NCBI GenBank assembly: GCA_022818135.1
Contig: JAFMSR010000018.1
Location: forward strand, 39,673,951 to 39,737,950
Direction of reading: 5' to 3'
Origin: Saxidomus purpurata
Lineage: Eukaryota; Mollusca; Bivalvia; Venerida; Veneridae
Length of the DNA: 64,000 nt
Part shown: positions 50,501 through 59,794 of the stretch, piece by piece
How the letters are laid out: every line of letters begins with the position of its first letter
Position numbering within the stretch: position 1 is the first letter of the stretch
Translations under genes and position numbers: made by a program
Notes under the pieces: generated by a model
The model's database searches: none
Told to the model about the DNA's origin: nothing
What the model saw: the letters and a program-made list of their open reading frames with translations, nothing else

Positions 50501-51419
50501 TCGAAGGCAAACCGATTTTACAGGTTGACATTTAATAGCTGTCCGCCTTCTACAAAATGGTGTGACAGTTATAAAATATCAGATCTGTGAAAGGGGTCAC
50601 ACTGAAACACCAAATTAATTAGGTTAGATAAGCTATTTCACACATATACAAAATAAGCTATTTGCACGTTGGACTTGCAGAAATCGCCCGACAATGCGTT
50701 TGCTTTTGCATTATGGGTTTGACAAAACGCTGAAAGAATGTTTATTTACATATCGTTTGCATAGCGTAGAAATATGCTAATATTGCTGCTTGAAGTATTG
50801 GCGCGAACTTACCATGTGACCATATAAAAGCAGATCTAGTGTGACGTAGTAACAGGTTTGTGGAGAATTAAATATTGTAGATACTAATGCCTGAATTTGC
50901 TTAGACTGCCGTAGTTTGTACTTCAATAAATAATATAGACAGATGTACCCTAGAAGGAACTTTTGGAATGCTATAACTTGTAATGACATTTAATTTAGTT
51001 TCATTCCGTTTAGATGCAGTGCTTATTCTTGGATCAAAAGAAAGAACCAAACGCTTAGAACTCCAAAACAGGTACTGTATGTAAGCGTTGTTTATTTGTC
51101 GCATTACTATTACGTGTAACCCATTCTCATGTCGCTAAGTATACAAGTAACAACGACTAAATTCTTGACATGTAAATTCGAACCTTATTCTTTTGAAAAG
51201 CTAAAACTCATTCGAACAATATGACCCATTGTCTGGTATTTAGCGGTATGTTTTTACAGTATGCAGGTCTTAAATAATGAAATATGATTATACCAAAACA
51301 TGTTTTTAGTGAAGTTTCAGATATATTGCTTTGAATTATTCTTGTCTTTTTCCAGGACTTTGATACAGAAGGCAAATGTTACCATATCGAGTAATCCGTC
51401 TTCAGAAAATGCTACATAA
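41444..51419 (+). CDS. MFSD1-like lysosomal major facilitator transporter, copy 1, 14 exons
   Basis: Join: 41444-41594, 42146-42354, 42638-42705, 43461-43569, 44423-44519, 44758-44887 (or 44865), 45270-45381, 45930-45986, 47038-47194, 48242-48339, 48947-49059, 49911-49958, 51014-51071, 51356-51419. The product is about 480 residues with alternating hydrophobic helices; vertebrate MFSD1 is of similar size. Recognised by SPSALQDHF, FGGYLIDRLFGNRLG (MFS motif A), the RLSDVKDFPATYWLI linker before TM7, and LNHLGTAYGM. The cytosolic N-terminus has EEERHPIL, an acidic dileucine-type signal as used by MFSD1 to reach lysosomes. The known family role is lysosomal dipeptide export with GLMP. All junctions keep phase except exon 6/7. 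Confidence 0.92.
42146..42354 (+). CDS. MFSD1 copy 1 exon 2 (TM1-TM2 loop, TM2, motif A)
   Basis: Acceptor tctgttccag; donor gtatga. It encodes AYFCTDSPSALQDHFLEDL, matching the luminal loop of MFSD1 proteins, and then FGGYLIDRLFGNRLG, the MFS motif A between TM2 and TM3. Confidence 0.92.
42638..42705 (+). CDS. MFSD1 copy 1 exon 3
   Basis: Acceptor ttgtttag; donor gtaagg. It reads AVFATGALLNSYWLMFVARG, matching the TM3-TM4 region of MFSD1 proteins. Confidence 0.9.
43309..43398 (+). repeat. 30-bp tandem triplication before MFSD1 exon 4
   Basis: Three copies of a unit reading TATTTAGCCAGTGGTATTTG then CTGCATTAGG, with one base difference. Confidence 0.92.
43461..43569 (+). CDS. MFSD1 copy 1 exon 4
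   Basis: Acceptor tttttattag; donor gtaagt. It reads IANGPMAIASDNITVKWF and NMVFGLKTSLARL. The WFK and FGL..S.AR pattern is the TM4-TM5 region of the family. A 30-bp triplicated repeat lies just upstream, at 43309-43398. Confidence 0.92.
43880..44102 (+). repeat. Dispersed repeat, copy B (intron 4 of MFSD1 copy 1)
   Basis: Homologous to 40499-40725 in the same orientation, with small indels such as CTCTGACTCTATAATAAGAC. The ends are not inverted, so it is not a MITE. Class unknown. Confidence 0.8.
44423..44519 (+). CDS. MFSD1 copy 1 exon 5
   Basis: Acceptor catgtttcag; donor gtaaat. It encodes GSVVAMNVLGKLYDFF and a hydrophobic run ending LGITLFS. Confidence 0.88.
44758..44887 (+). CDS. MFSD1 copy 1 exon 6 (3' end uncertain)
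   Basis: Acceptor cttttttag. It reads TLIAFVSFLASVIMALLDYR and ADKIKHDN, matching the end of TM6 and its basic cytosolic tail. The natural-looking donor gtgaac after 44887 leaves two spare bases, but exon 7 needs one. A weak donor (gtctga) after 44865 would restore the phase. Confidence 0.8.
45270..45381 (+). CDS. MFSD1 copy 1 exon 7
   Basis: Acceptor cttcaattttag; donor gtaagc. In the family frame it reads KAIRLSDVKDFPATYWLIAL and then YYMALFPFVGLGQ, a very close match to the linker and TM7 of MFSD1. An alternative frame across the same bases is also open but has no family match. Confidence 0.88.
45472..45730 (+). mobile_element. tRNA-derived SINE-like element
   Basis: It has a head AGTCGGGTACTTAGAGCCGC, a B box GGGTTCGAGCCC at 45552-45563, and a GC-richer body ending near CAAGACGCCTGCC. 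A different family from the SINE at 21232. It lies in intron 7 of MFSD1 copy 1. Confidence 0.6.
45930..45986 (+). CDS. MFSD1 copy 1 exon 8 (57 bp)
   Basis: Acceptor gctattacag; donor gtattc. It reads VFFEMKYELEPSIADNVNS. It was found by the phase demand of exons 7 and 9 and by the family pattern VFF.EK(F/Y), which starts the TM7-TM8 loop. Confidence 0.85.
46519..46765. repeat. Relative of the 3660-3960 element
   Basis: Shared words in order: GAATAAGGCTTGCAGCTTCG with GGTAGCC, AGATATCTGTTTTCA, TTATGCCC, CATGACACGGTTCC. The right inverted end is missing or decayed. Confidence 0.6.
47038..47194 (+). CDS. MFSD1 copy 1 exon 9
   Basis: Acceptor ttgtttccag; donor gtacaa. It reads MVYLMAAITMPIFGFLIDKL with GRNLIWM following. 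This is the TM8-TM9 loop, with a second motif A-like G.LIDKxGRN as in other MFS C-terminal halves. Confidence 0.93.
47195..48241 (+). other. MFSD1 copy 1 intron 9 with a GC-richer block
   Basis: 47620-47890 is clearly richer in GC than its surroundings (CCGAGCCAGTCTGCTATCGC, later GACGCGTGACCCCGAAC). It looks like an inserted repeat, but no tRNA boxes, inverted ends or reading frame are apparent. Confidence 0.4.
48242..48339 (+). CDS. MFSD1 copy 1 exon 10
   Basis: Acceptor actctttcgaag; donor gtaagt. It reads VTLGLGYSIFTATMWPIVSY then LNHLGTAYG. The MWP and LGTAYG motifs are family signatures. Confidence 0.93.
48455..48585 (-). mobile_element. tRNA-like SINE fragment
   Basis: The minus strand reads GAGCCGCCGTGGCGCATTCG with a B-box-like GGTTCAGTCCC (48529-48539 on the plus strand), at tRNA-like spacing. 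It sits in intron 10 of MFSD1 copy 1. Confidence 0.5.
48947..49059 (+). CDS. MFSD1 copy 1 exon 11
   Basis: Acceptor tttcacatttag; donor gtaatg. It reads MNSVVGIGQAAGAYFTGYLA then DNSGYLILEVYF. The SGYL.LEVFF pattern is the TM11 to TM12 entry of MFSD1. Confidence 0.92.
49340..49716. mobile_element. 377-bp TIR element with about 65-bp near-identical arms
   Basis: The left arm starts ACACTGTATCGGCAAAACGC and continues ACTGGCTCCAATTTAACGAT. The right arm (49651-49716) is its reverse complement with only about two mismatches over 65 bases. The interior has no transposase frame. The high arm identity suggests recent activity or gene conversion. It lies in intron 11 of MFSD1 copy 1. Confidence 0.85.
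49911..49958 (+). CDS. MFSD1 copy 1 exon 12 (48 bp)
   Basis: Acceptor cttttttacag; donor gtatca. It reads SFILGSLLYITDQSK, the end of TM12. The phase fits on both sides. Confidence 0.85.
51014..51071 (+). CDS. MFSD1 copy 1 exon 13
   Basis: Acceptor cattccgtttag; donor gtactg. It encodes AVLILGSKERTKRLELQN, a basic cytosolic tail. The phase fits exons 12 and 14. Confidence 0.8.
51356..51419 (+). CDS. MFSD1 copy 1 terminal exon 14
   Basis: Acceptor tctttttccag; stop TAA at 51417-51419. It encodes TLIQKANVTISSNPSSENAT. Candidate AATAAA signals appear several hundred bases downstream, near 51970. Confidence 0.78.
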
Positions 51420-53734
51420 CAGCAAACTGTAGTTGTATAAGCCTTAGGGACACTAAAGTTTACATGTGTGATGGTACTTCAAAAATAACATTTGAAATTG
51501 AAGCTTCTACGTGTAAGGTTCAGTAATCATAGGGTTCCAGACAATTTAACATACTCTGTGATAAGATAGGAACATATTCAAAGATTAAAACGAAGGGAAA
51601 ACGTTTACCTTTATTACAGTGCGTACTATGGTGTATTCTGATGCATGACAAAACCGCCCGAATGTCTCCTAAAACTTGAATTGATATCGTGAAAGGGGCA
51701 TTTTGCTTATTCCCCACAAACTTACAGATAGAGTGCATGACGTATGCCAGTAAGTCATAGTCTTAGTGCTTTATATAAACATAGCTTATTGTTGAACTTA
51801 ATTGATTGACTTAACATTTATTTTGCATAAGCAATACTTGGACAAAATTAGTGTGAAATAGGCAAAAGTAATACAGGAATTTATGATGGACGGACAGACA
51901 GACAGACAAACACACAGTAGTATTTCAATTGTTTGGTTAATTTATATTGCATTTAGAAAATAAAAACAATAAACGATATTAACTATGTGTTATAAGTGAG
52001 TGTGTAAATAATATCTTATCTCTAAAATACAATAAAATATATTCAGCTAGTTCTTTAAGTTTGTTTTGGGGTTATTGTTATTCAATATGCAGTTCTTTAT
52101 AATGATTTAGCTACACATTTTGTAATTTTTAATCCCTGTACAGTGTTATTTTGGAAATACAATGATTTGTTCACTATTCATAAAGTATTTTCAAAAATGG
52201 CTACAAAACGCTTGTCAACGCTGTTCAAACTGTATTCACCACAGGGTCTCTATTGTAAAAACAAGTTAATAAAGTAGATTATGACTCTGATATGTCACCT
52301 TTACGAGACATATTCGGATGATATTCATGAAAGGACTGGAGAAATTAGAGTAATTCTTCATAGCCAAGTATTGCGTCTTTAGTATTTAAATCAGTAAGGG
52401 TCGAGGGGCCAGTTGGGCCAGTCTGATCAATTGGGTCCGCCAGGAAGTTAGGAACTGCATTCATAGCTAAAAAGCTTTATACTGTTTGTATTTTGTAATT
52501 AGTTAAATTCAAAGTTATTTATAACTGGGTTATACAATAAACTAGTCAGCTTATTCAAATAAATTATATTTGAAATTGGTGTGTTGGTCATTAATATCAC
52601 CTTATAACGTTACAGCTTGAATACTAGTAAACAGGGACAAAAAGAAGTATTAATCAAAATCTTTTCAATAAAAGACCAAGTTAAAAACATGCATCTCTCC
52701 GTGGAAATGTATGAGAACTCTTCGGATACGACACTCTGAACGTTTTAGTACGTTGTCTAAAATATATAAAAAGCATGATTCTACACACGTGTTGAAAGGT
52801 GGTTTAACATCATGTTTGTTTCATAGCCTAATCATGTATATAATTATGTGTATGGTTATAATGCATTTAATATATGAATATTTCAAGAACGTTAAAGTGA
52901 ATCAGTTATAATGTCAGAAAAATGTTAAAATTGACAAATATTGATCAGAGTAATACAATGGTAAATACTTTGTGTTCATATTTGGTAAAACCTAAACCTG
53001 AATATTGGATGCGAGAAGGTCATGTTGATGTTTGTGTTCTTCAGCTTTTTCTGTATGAAAGAAATAGTTATTTAGACATTCAGCTGGTAAATGTAATTGT
53101 AGAAATTATTCAGTAACAGCTTTAATTCATTTTATTAATTGAAGCAAAACAAACTTAAAATGTTTAACCCCGCTTCTAAATGACATTTCAATTTGTACAA
53201 GTAAACCCCGATATCACCAATCAGCTGCCACCACTTATTTCTTCATTGATGTAACTCTTGCATCTTTTGTATTTTAAGCTCTAAGAGTAAGCTTCCCGCG
53301 AGTCATGTAAGGAACAATGTATAAATGCAGAATATGTGTGAACACATATTTCTTGTGTAAAATATTAAACAAAACGATTTATTTCAAATTAGCATCAAAA
53401 ATGATTTTTTAAACGTCATTATTACAAAACAAGTTATATATTGTCGACCCCGCTGACGTTTGCTTGACAAATATGTCATTTTTACGGTTTGGTGGCCACA
53501 AATATACAGCTTTTCCTTTACAAGACCCTATTTCCTTCAATTCTTAACAGTTGTTTGGCTTGACATGTTGCCCGTGGGCAATTTGTTATAATTTACTTGA
53601 CAAGGCGCACCACAGTTTGAATGCAAAGCTTGACATCAAAAGTATGCATGCCTTAGTAAATTCAGGAAAGTATTTCATGATCAAATGCGCAGTTGTGATT
53701 ATTTCAATTGCCTGTGATATGATGTACACTTTGA
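51420..53734. other. Intergenic between MFSD1 copies
   Basis: Copy 1 3'UTR with possible AATAAA near 51970, and a GGACGGACAGACAGACAGAC remnant at 51889 like the right part of the 16381 repeat. Open frames of 60-70 codons at 52711 and 52922 have no recognisable domain. Confidence 0.5.
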
Positions 53735-54142
53735 ATACGACCTGTCCGTACATATAAGGTAAAATATGCATTTAATCGAACAGTCCGTTAAACTCAATGC
53801 AGATGCTATCTTGCTGCTATGTTCACTGTTGATTAGCAAAATTAATCAATTGTTAGCTTACGGTGACGAAAGGAAAGTGTCTACTACAAGTGTGCAACCC
53901 ATTGTATATTCTTATATTTTATTCTCTATATTTTATATTTTCTGCGCTTTTTATGCACTATTTGGAAAATTAAGTTCTCACACATATCTGTTTTAGCACA
54001 ATAAAATGACTAAATTTGGTATAAAGTGTCAGTTAATTCACGATAAAGACGTCTAAATAAAATTGACTGCATATGAGTAAATTGTTTATGTTTGTATTAC
54101 CACGAGACAGTAAGCAGTCAATTACCATTACACTAAACAAAC
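53735..54142 (+). promoter_or_regulatory. Upstream region of MFSD1 copy 2 (duplicate of 41090-41443)
   Basis: It carries the same words in the same order as the copy 1 upstream region, with small indels such as an extra AT-rich stretch near 53838. It lies directly before the start codon of copy 2. Confidence 0.6.
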
Positions 54143-54296
54143 ATGATGACTGAAGAAGAAGAAAGACATCCATTGCTAACACGAGTGACTTCATCATCCA
54201 GTGAAAGTACTGCAGTATCCGTATACTTGGCATGTGATCATAGGTCGTTAGTCCATCGGTGTATAGTACTTGCACTTATATGTACAATAGGTATAG
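54143..54296 (+). CDS. MFSD1 copy 2 exon 1
   Basis: It starts MMTEEEERHPLL and ends CIVLALICTIGIG with donor gtaagt. Near-identical to 41444-41594, with one extra Glu codon. ERHPLL is a textbook [DE]xxxL[LI] lysosomal sorting motif. Confidence 0.88.
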
Positions 54297-57200
54297 GTAA
54301 GTACAATAACATGATTGAAATGTTTTGTTAATTTAAAACTTCATTTAAAAGAATGACTAAACTAGTATAACTTAAATTTTCTATTTTCTTCAATTAGTAA
54401 AGAAAAGCGTAACAAGATAACCCTTTCGTCAAACTTTCGGTATGCAAAAGGTGATCAACGTATCATTTTCACTTTTCACATCCAAACAACTAAAACATTT
54501 TATTTGCCTTGAAGCCACCAGCCCAAACAACAATGTTCCATACTCTGGTATACATTTGCATTTTGGGTAATGCGTTTTAAAAGAAAATTTACAAATAAAC
54601 TAAGTACAGTATTCAAGTTACATGAACAACAAGAAATTTCTGCGATATTCACCGTGTCAGTTTTAAATTACAGATTCTTATAGATAACATAACTTGTTTT
54701 TAATCACAGTATACTTATACTTGATTTAATTACACACTGATTGCATATGGGAAACTGATTTATCTGGAAAATATCTACTTCTTTGCAATATAATCCTGAG
54801 TAATTGAGCGTATGGAATAAAAGGCTTAATAAAGCCTGTTACGATAATTTTTAGGTATAATACCTCTTGTGTTTAAGGGGAAAATATTGCATTAAGAAAC
54901 ATATTACGAGCCGTGTAAGGCGCACTGTAACCTAGAAGAAAGCAGACTTATCAAAACGAAACATAAGAAGGTCCCAGGGTAGAACAGTATTGGAATCATG
55001 TTCGTTTAATTTCGTGAATATATTTTGCAACACATGTAGATAGAGCACTTTGACTCTTAGGCATCTGTCCCGGGGTAGGTAAACTGCTGTGGTCAAGGAT
55101 AGACCGAACACAGTATTCTGGTTCAGAACTATTGAGATACTGGAATGCATAGTTACCAAATATACACATTACGAAGGACTGACGTACAATACGTTTCCAA
55201 TCCAATTTTCCAGGGGAAAAAGCTTCTTTAATATAAACCCATATAGTTTTTCCAGGGGAAAAAGCTTCTTTAATATAAACCCATATAGTGGAACAGACCA
55301 TATTTTCCGACAAAATTAAATATTTCTGGAATAAAAACTAATTGACCTTTTGCTCTCCTTATCATGTAGAAATGTAACCTGAAGTCAAATATCTTCTTTG
55401 GCAGCCAATAATTATATGGTGCAAAGTTTTTGTAAGAAACTAAGTTTACGCTTCTCTACCAATGTTTCAAATGAGCGCCAACCAAGGAGTGATAGTGCCA
55501 TATCAGTTTGAGTTCTAGAAGGCTAATGGGGAATGTGACTTTTTGGACGATACTCAACAGGACACGAGGGTTTAACTCCCCTGGTATATTTTCTAATGAC
55601 ATAATTGAAAAAGTGACGCTTTGGCTTTACTACATCGTTCTGTTATAGTATCTGATATCCCAAAATTTACAGAGAATGTTGAGGACCGGGGTGCACCAAA
55701 CACCAAAAGCATTGATTTTGTAGGATTGAAACTGTATCTGCAAAGTGATGCATGTTTCATAGCCGTATTAATGCATTGTTGAAGAAAGTTCACATTCGGA
55801 CAGACAAGGGCTTAATCGGCTGCTAGTGTAGGATTTCCGCAGTGTAAGTGGTCTATTGCACAGCCTATCCCACTATTCTGAAGATTATTTAGCAACTCAT
55901 CTATGTAAAGGAATATAGCCAAGTGGACAGGATCTCTCCTTGTATCGTTTTTACAACTTTTTTGCTAAGTCCAAACTGTAACATTTTGCATACAAGACCG
56001 TTGTGCCATACACAGTTAAAAGCTGCTTTGGTATCTAGAAACAGACAGAATGCTTTTAACTATTTTCTTAGAAGAAAGCAACTGCTTCTTGTAAATCGAA
56101 GGCATCAATTATTGACCTAAGATTTTGTTGCCTGTTTTGAAACCGTTTCGTTTTTGGTCTAACCAATTCTGAAATCTATGATGATCGACGCTTTCGAAAA
56201 GCTTATAAATTGTGGACAAGTGTGATTGGCCGATAGCTACCGTTACATGTTTTATCTTTTCTTTTTTCCAAAACAGGTATAATTTCACCAATTTTACAAT
56301 AGGTAGGGACGTAAGAATGATAAAATATGGAACGCCGTAGCTGTCTTATGTTAAAACATTACAAGTTGTCTTGTTAACTGGGTGTACTGTCTTGTTAAAA
56401 TGGTTTTCTGTCTTCTCAAATAGTTATGATGTCTTGTTACTGAACTGTTATATCTTCTTAAGTGTGCTGATATCTTGTCAAAATGTCGTGTTTATTATGT
56501 GTATTTCACATAATATCTTCTTATTATGTTGTTATATTATGTGAAACATACATGCTATCTTGTCTAAATACTACGTTAACTTCTCTATATGCGATGTTAT
56601 CATGTCAAACTGTCATGTTATCTTGTCGAAATACCATCTTAACTTGTTCAAAATACATGTTGTTAAAAATTGTACTATTATGTCCAATGAGCGTATTATA
56701 ATCTTGAAGTGGTGTGTTATCTTGTAAAAGCAACGTGGTATTATGTCAAACACTCATCCTATCTTCTTAACGCGGTGTGTTATCTTGTCAAAGTAACGTG
56801 TTATTATGTCTAACAGTCATGCTTTCTTTTCAACGCGGTATTTTATCTTGTCTACTTAACGTGTTATTATGTCAAACAGTCGATCGTCTTCTTAAAACGG
56901 TGTGTTATCTTGTCAAAGTGTCATTATATTATGTCAAACAGTCATGTTATCTTCTTAAAGTGGTTTGCTGTCTTGTCAAAGTGATATTATGTCAAACAGT
57001 CATGATATCTTCTTGCAGTGGTGTGTTATCTTGTCAAAATAACGTTATATAATGTCAAGTAGTAATGCTCTCTTCTTGAAGTGGTGTGTAATCTTGTCGA
57101 AGTAACGTTATATTATGTCAAACTGTTATGATATCTTCTTGAAGTGGCGTGTTATCTTGTCAAAGTAACGTTATATCATGTCAAACAGTTATGCTATCTT

Positions 57201-59628
57201 CTTGAAGTGGCGTGTTATCTTGTCAAAGTATCATTATATTATGTCAATCATTCATGGCATATTCTTAAAGTGTGTGTTATCTTGTCGAAGTAATGTTATA
57301 TTATGTCAACGGTCATGCTGTCTTCTTTAAATGGCGTGTTATCTTGTCAAAGTATCATTATATTATGTCAAACACTCATGCTATCTTCCTAAAATGGTGT
57401 GTTAAGTTGTCAAAGTTACGATATATTATGTTAACACTCATGCTACCTTCTTAAAGTGGCGTGTTATCTTGTCAAAATATCATTATATTATGTCAAACAC
57501 TCATGCTATCTTCTTAAAATGGTGTGTTATCTTGTCAAAGTTACGATATATTATGTTAACACTCATGTTATCTTCTTAAAGTGGCGTGTTATCTTGGAAA
57601 AGTAACGTTATATTATGTTAAACACTCATGGTATCTTCTTTAAGTAGTGTTATCTTGTCGAAGTAACGTTATATTATGTCAACGGTCATGCTATCTTCTT
57701 GAAGTGGTGTGTTATCTTGTCAAAGTAACCTTATATTTTTTCAAACAATCATGCTACTTATAAGTCGTGTTTGACACAATAAAACGTCACTTAGAAAAGA
57801 TAACACAAGATTTTAATAAGATGGAATTGCTGTTTTACACAATAAGACGTTACTTAGACAAGATAACACAATACTTTAAGAAGATAGCAGGACTGTTTGA
57901 CATAATAAAATGGCACGTTGACAAGATCACATTAAACTTAAGAAGATATAACGGCTCATCAACAAGATATTAAAGCTATTTGAGAAGGTAGAAAACCATT
58001 TTTACAAGACAAAACACTCAGTTAACAAGACAACGTGTAATTTATTAACATAAGACAGCTGCGGCGTTTTATAATAACATATAATGCCAAAACACTGCTT
58101 TACATAGGCCACCATATATCAAATGTTCATATTATTACAGTGTACTTATAATATCAACAACAGCAGTTTTTAATTACAGTATACTAATAGTATCATCAAT
58201 ACCAGTTTTAATTACAATATACTTATAATGTTAACAATACCAGTTTTAATTACAATATACTTATCATGTTAATAATACCAGTTCTAATTACAATATACTT
58301 ATAATGTTAATAATACCAGTTTTAATTACAATATACTTATCATGTTAATAATACCAGTTCTAATTACAATATACTTATAATGTTAATAATACCAGTTTTA
58401 ATTACAATATACTTATCATGTTAACAATACCAGTTCTAATTACAATATACTTATACATGTTAATAATACCAGTTTTAATTACAATATACTTATAATGTTA
58501 ATAATACCAGTTCTAATTACAGTATACTTATAAAGTTAATAATACCAGTTCTTAATTACAATATACTTATCATTAATATCAATTAATACTATCAAGTTAT
58601 ACAATCCCAGTTTTTAATTATAATATACTTCTAATAATCAATTATACAATCTTGTTTTTAATTACGGTTTACTCATGATATTGACAAAAACCAGTTCTTA
58701 GCATAACTGATTGTGTTAAATTATACGTACCCTTGTCAGTTATACTTGAAATCTTTTTATGCAAATATACCAACTAAATACTGACACGTAATTTACATTT
58801 AGTAAATCTGCACATTTACTGAGAAAACAATTGTTCTGTTTTACAGGTACTGATACAGCTACTACTACAGCTAATGAACCCACAGCACGAAGAAGAGACA
58901 TACAGTGGCGTCGCAGTAAATTTAAACATTAAATTCTAAAAGGAATACCAATCGATTCAAATGAGTTAACCAATGGTCATGTGGTCACCTGTTTCTAAGA
59001 GGAAGTGATTTCAACGCTCAACTTATCCAGTCGAAATTTTTTGATGGCGTTATGCTTTTCTATTCCAGGAGGTCATTTTTGTGAAGACAGTCCATCCGCT
59101 TTACAAGGCCATTTCTTAAAGGATCTTCATATCTCAGAGACTAAATACATGTGTTTTTATTCTTATATGCAATGGACTGGTATCTTCTCTTGTTTATTTG
59201 GTGGATATTTGATCGACATACATTTTGGAAACAGACTGGGCATTGTTTTGTTTTCGGTTTTGGCTGCTGGATTTCATGTACGATTATTAAGCTTTTATTT
59301 TGCGCCATGGGTGTTTACTTGGAAACTATAACGGCATATGTAAAATGCACCGTATTGTATTGGGTATATATTTGGACTTTATGAATCCGGTTTTTTTTCT
59401 GGAAAGCAGACTAAACGACATTGTAAGTCTTAACTCTAAACAACAATATTTCTTACAATCAAAGCAGACCTAAAATATTATCATAACTGTGTCCTTCGAT
59501 CATAAACATGATCATAAAAGGTATAGTTGTCTTACTTATATTACACTTCTATTCGTTTAGGCTGTGTTTGCCATAGGCGCTTTGTTGAACAGCTATTGGT
59601 TGATGTCTGTTGCGAGGGGCATCTATGG
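54143..59628 (+). CDS. MFSD1-like transporter, tandem copy 2, exons 1-3 only in window
   Basis: Join: 54143-54296, 59069-59277, 59561-59628. Exon lengths and phases match copy 1, except for one extra Glu codon in exon 1. All three exons are open and keep consensus splice sites. Homology to copy 1 extends through the promoter, both intron flanks and about 165 bases past exon 3, then stops near 59795. No exon 4 is visible to 64000, so the copy either continues beyond the window or is truncated. Differences from copy 1: sorting motif ERHPLL instead of ERHPIL, and motif A reads FGGYLIDIHFGNRLG, with Ile where Arg is conserved. Intron 1 is 4.8 kb versus 0.55 kb. Confidence 0.85.
54297..55440 (+). 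other. MFSD1 copy 2 intron 1, 5' part
   Basis: 54690-54735 holds a single unit-like stretch (TTTTTAATCACAGTATACTT) resembling the 38-bp satellite at 58130-58700. A 42-bp exact duplication lies at 55206-55289 (unit TTCCAGGGGAAAAAGCTTCT then TTAATATAAACCCATATAG). A 105-codon minus-strand frame overlaps the duplication. Confidence 0.5.
55450..56300 (-). pseudogene. Decayed non-LTR retrotransposon (LINE) reverse transcriptase
   Basis: The minus strand, with frame breaks, gives RT landmarks in order: HLSTIYKLFESVDHHRFQNW then NGFKTGNK (fingers), LDTKAAFNCVWHNGL (palm, motif A region), a degenerate YADD region where a stop follows the first Asp, and YSFNPTKSMLLVFG (palm, motif D/E region). The element is inactive. 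Its 5' end is cut by the foldback satellite that starts near 56325. The LINE clade was not assigned. Confidence 0.8.
56325..58075. mobile_element. 1.75-kb foldback element filled with a 21/63-bp satellite
   Basis: The left end AACGCCGTAGCTGTCTTATG is mirrored by the right end, whose reverse complement is AACGCCGCAGCTGTCTTATG. Pairing continues through CTTGTTAACT, AAATGGTTTTCT, CTTCTCAAATAG and GTTATATCTTCTTAAG. Between lies an array of about 63-bp units, each made of three related 21-bp parts (GTTATCTTGTCAAAGTAAC, GTTATATTATGTCAAACAGT, CATGCTATCTTCTTGAAGTG). The array runs in one orientation to about 57760, then about 300 bases run inverted to the end. Open frames inside are artefacts. No transposase. 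Confidence 0.85.
58130..58700 (+). repeat. 38-bp tandem repeat, about 14 units
   Basis: The unit core is CCAGTTTTAATTACAATATA then CTTATAATGTTAATAATA. The central units alternate TATAATG and TATCATG, and TTTTAAT and TTCTAAT, which points to a 76-bp higher-order unit. The edge units are more diverged. Confidence 0.93.
59069..59277 (+). CDS. MFSD1 copy 2 exon 2
   Basis: Acceptor tctattccag; donor gtacga. Same 209-bp length as copy 1. It reads HFCEDSPSALQGHFLKDL and FGGYLIDIHFGNRLG. Changes are scattered, with no stop or frameshift. Confidence 0.88.
59561..59628 (+). CDS. MFSD1 copy 2 exon 3
   Basis: Acceptor attcgtttag; donor gtaagg; 68 bp as in copy 1. It reads AVFAIGALLNSYWLMSVARG. Conserved and open. 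Confidence 0.88.
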
Positions 59629-59794
59629 GTAAGGTCATTCAGATATAATATTTATACAAATATAAACAGCATTACCAATATTCTAAAATTAAATTGCGCG
59701 ATTACGTGCAATTGATGAAGAGCACAAGTGAGTACGTTTACGTTGTAACCATTTATTATCATCATAAAAATAAAACTCTTGATTGTTATTATTT

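Noticed and set aside
54996..55313. 105-codon minus-strand frame
   Set aside because: Part of it is a 42-bp duplication read twice; no convincing link to the LINE RT beside it.
56483..57973. Open frames rich in Leu, Ser and Cys
   Set aside because: They come from the 21/63-bp satellite units.
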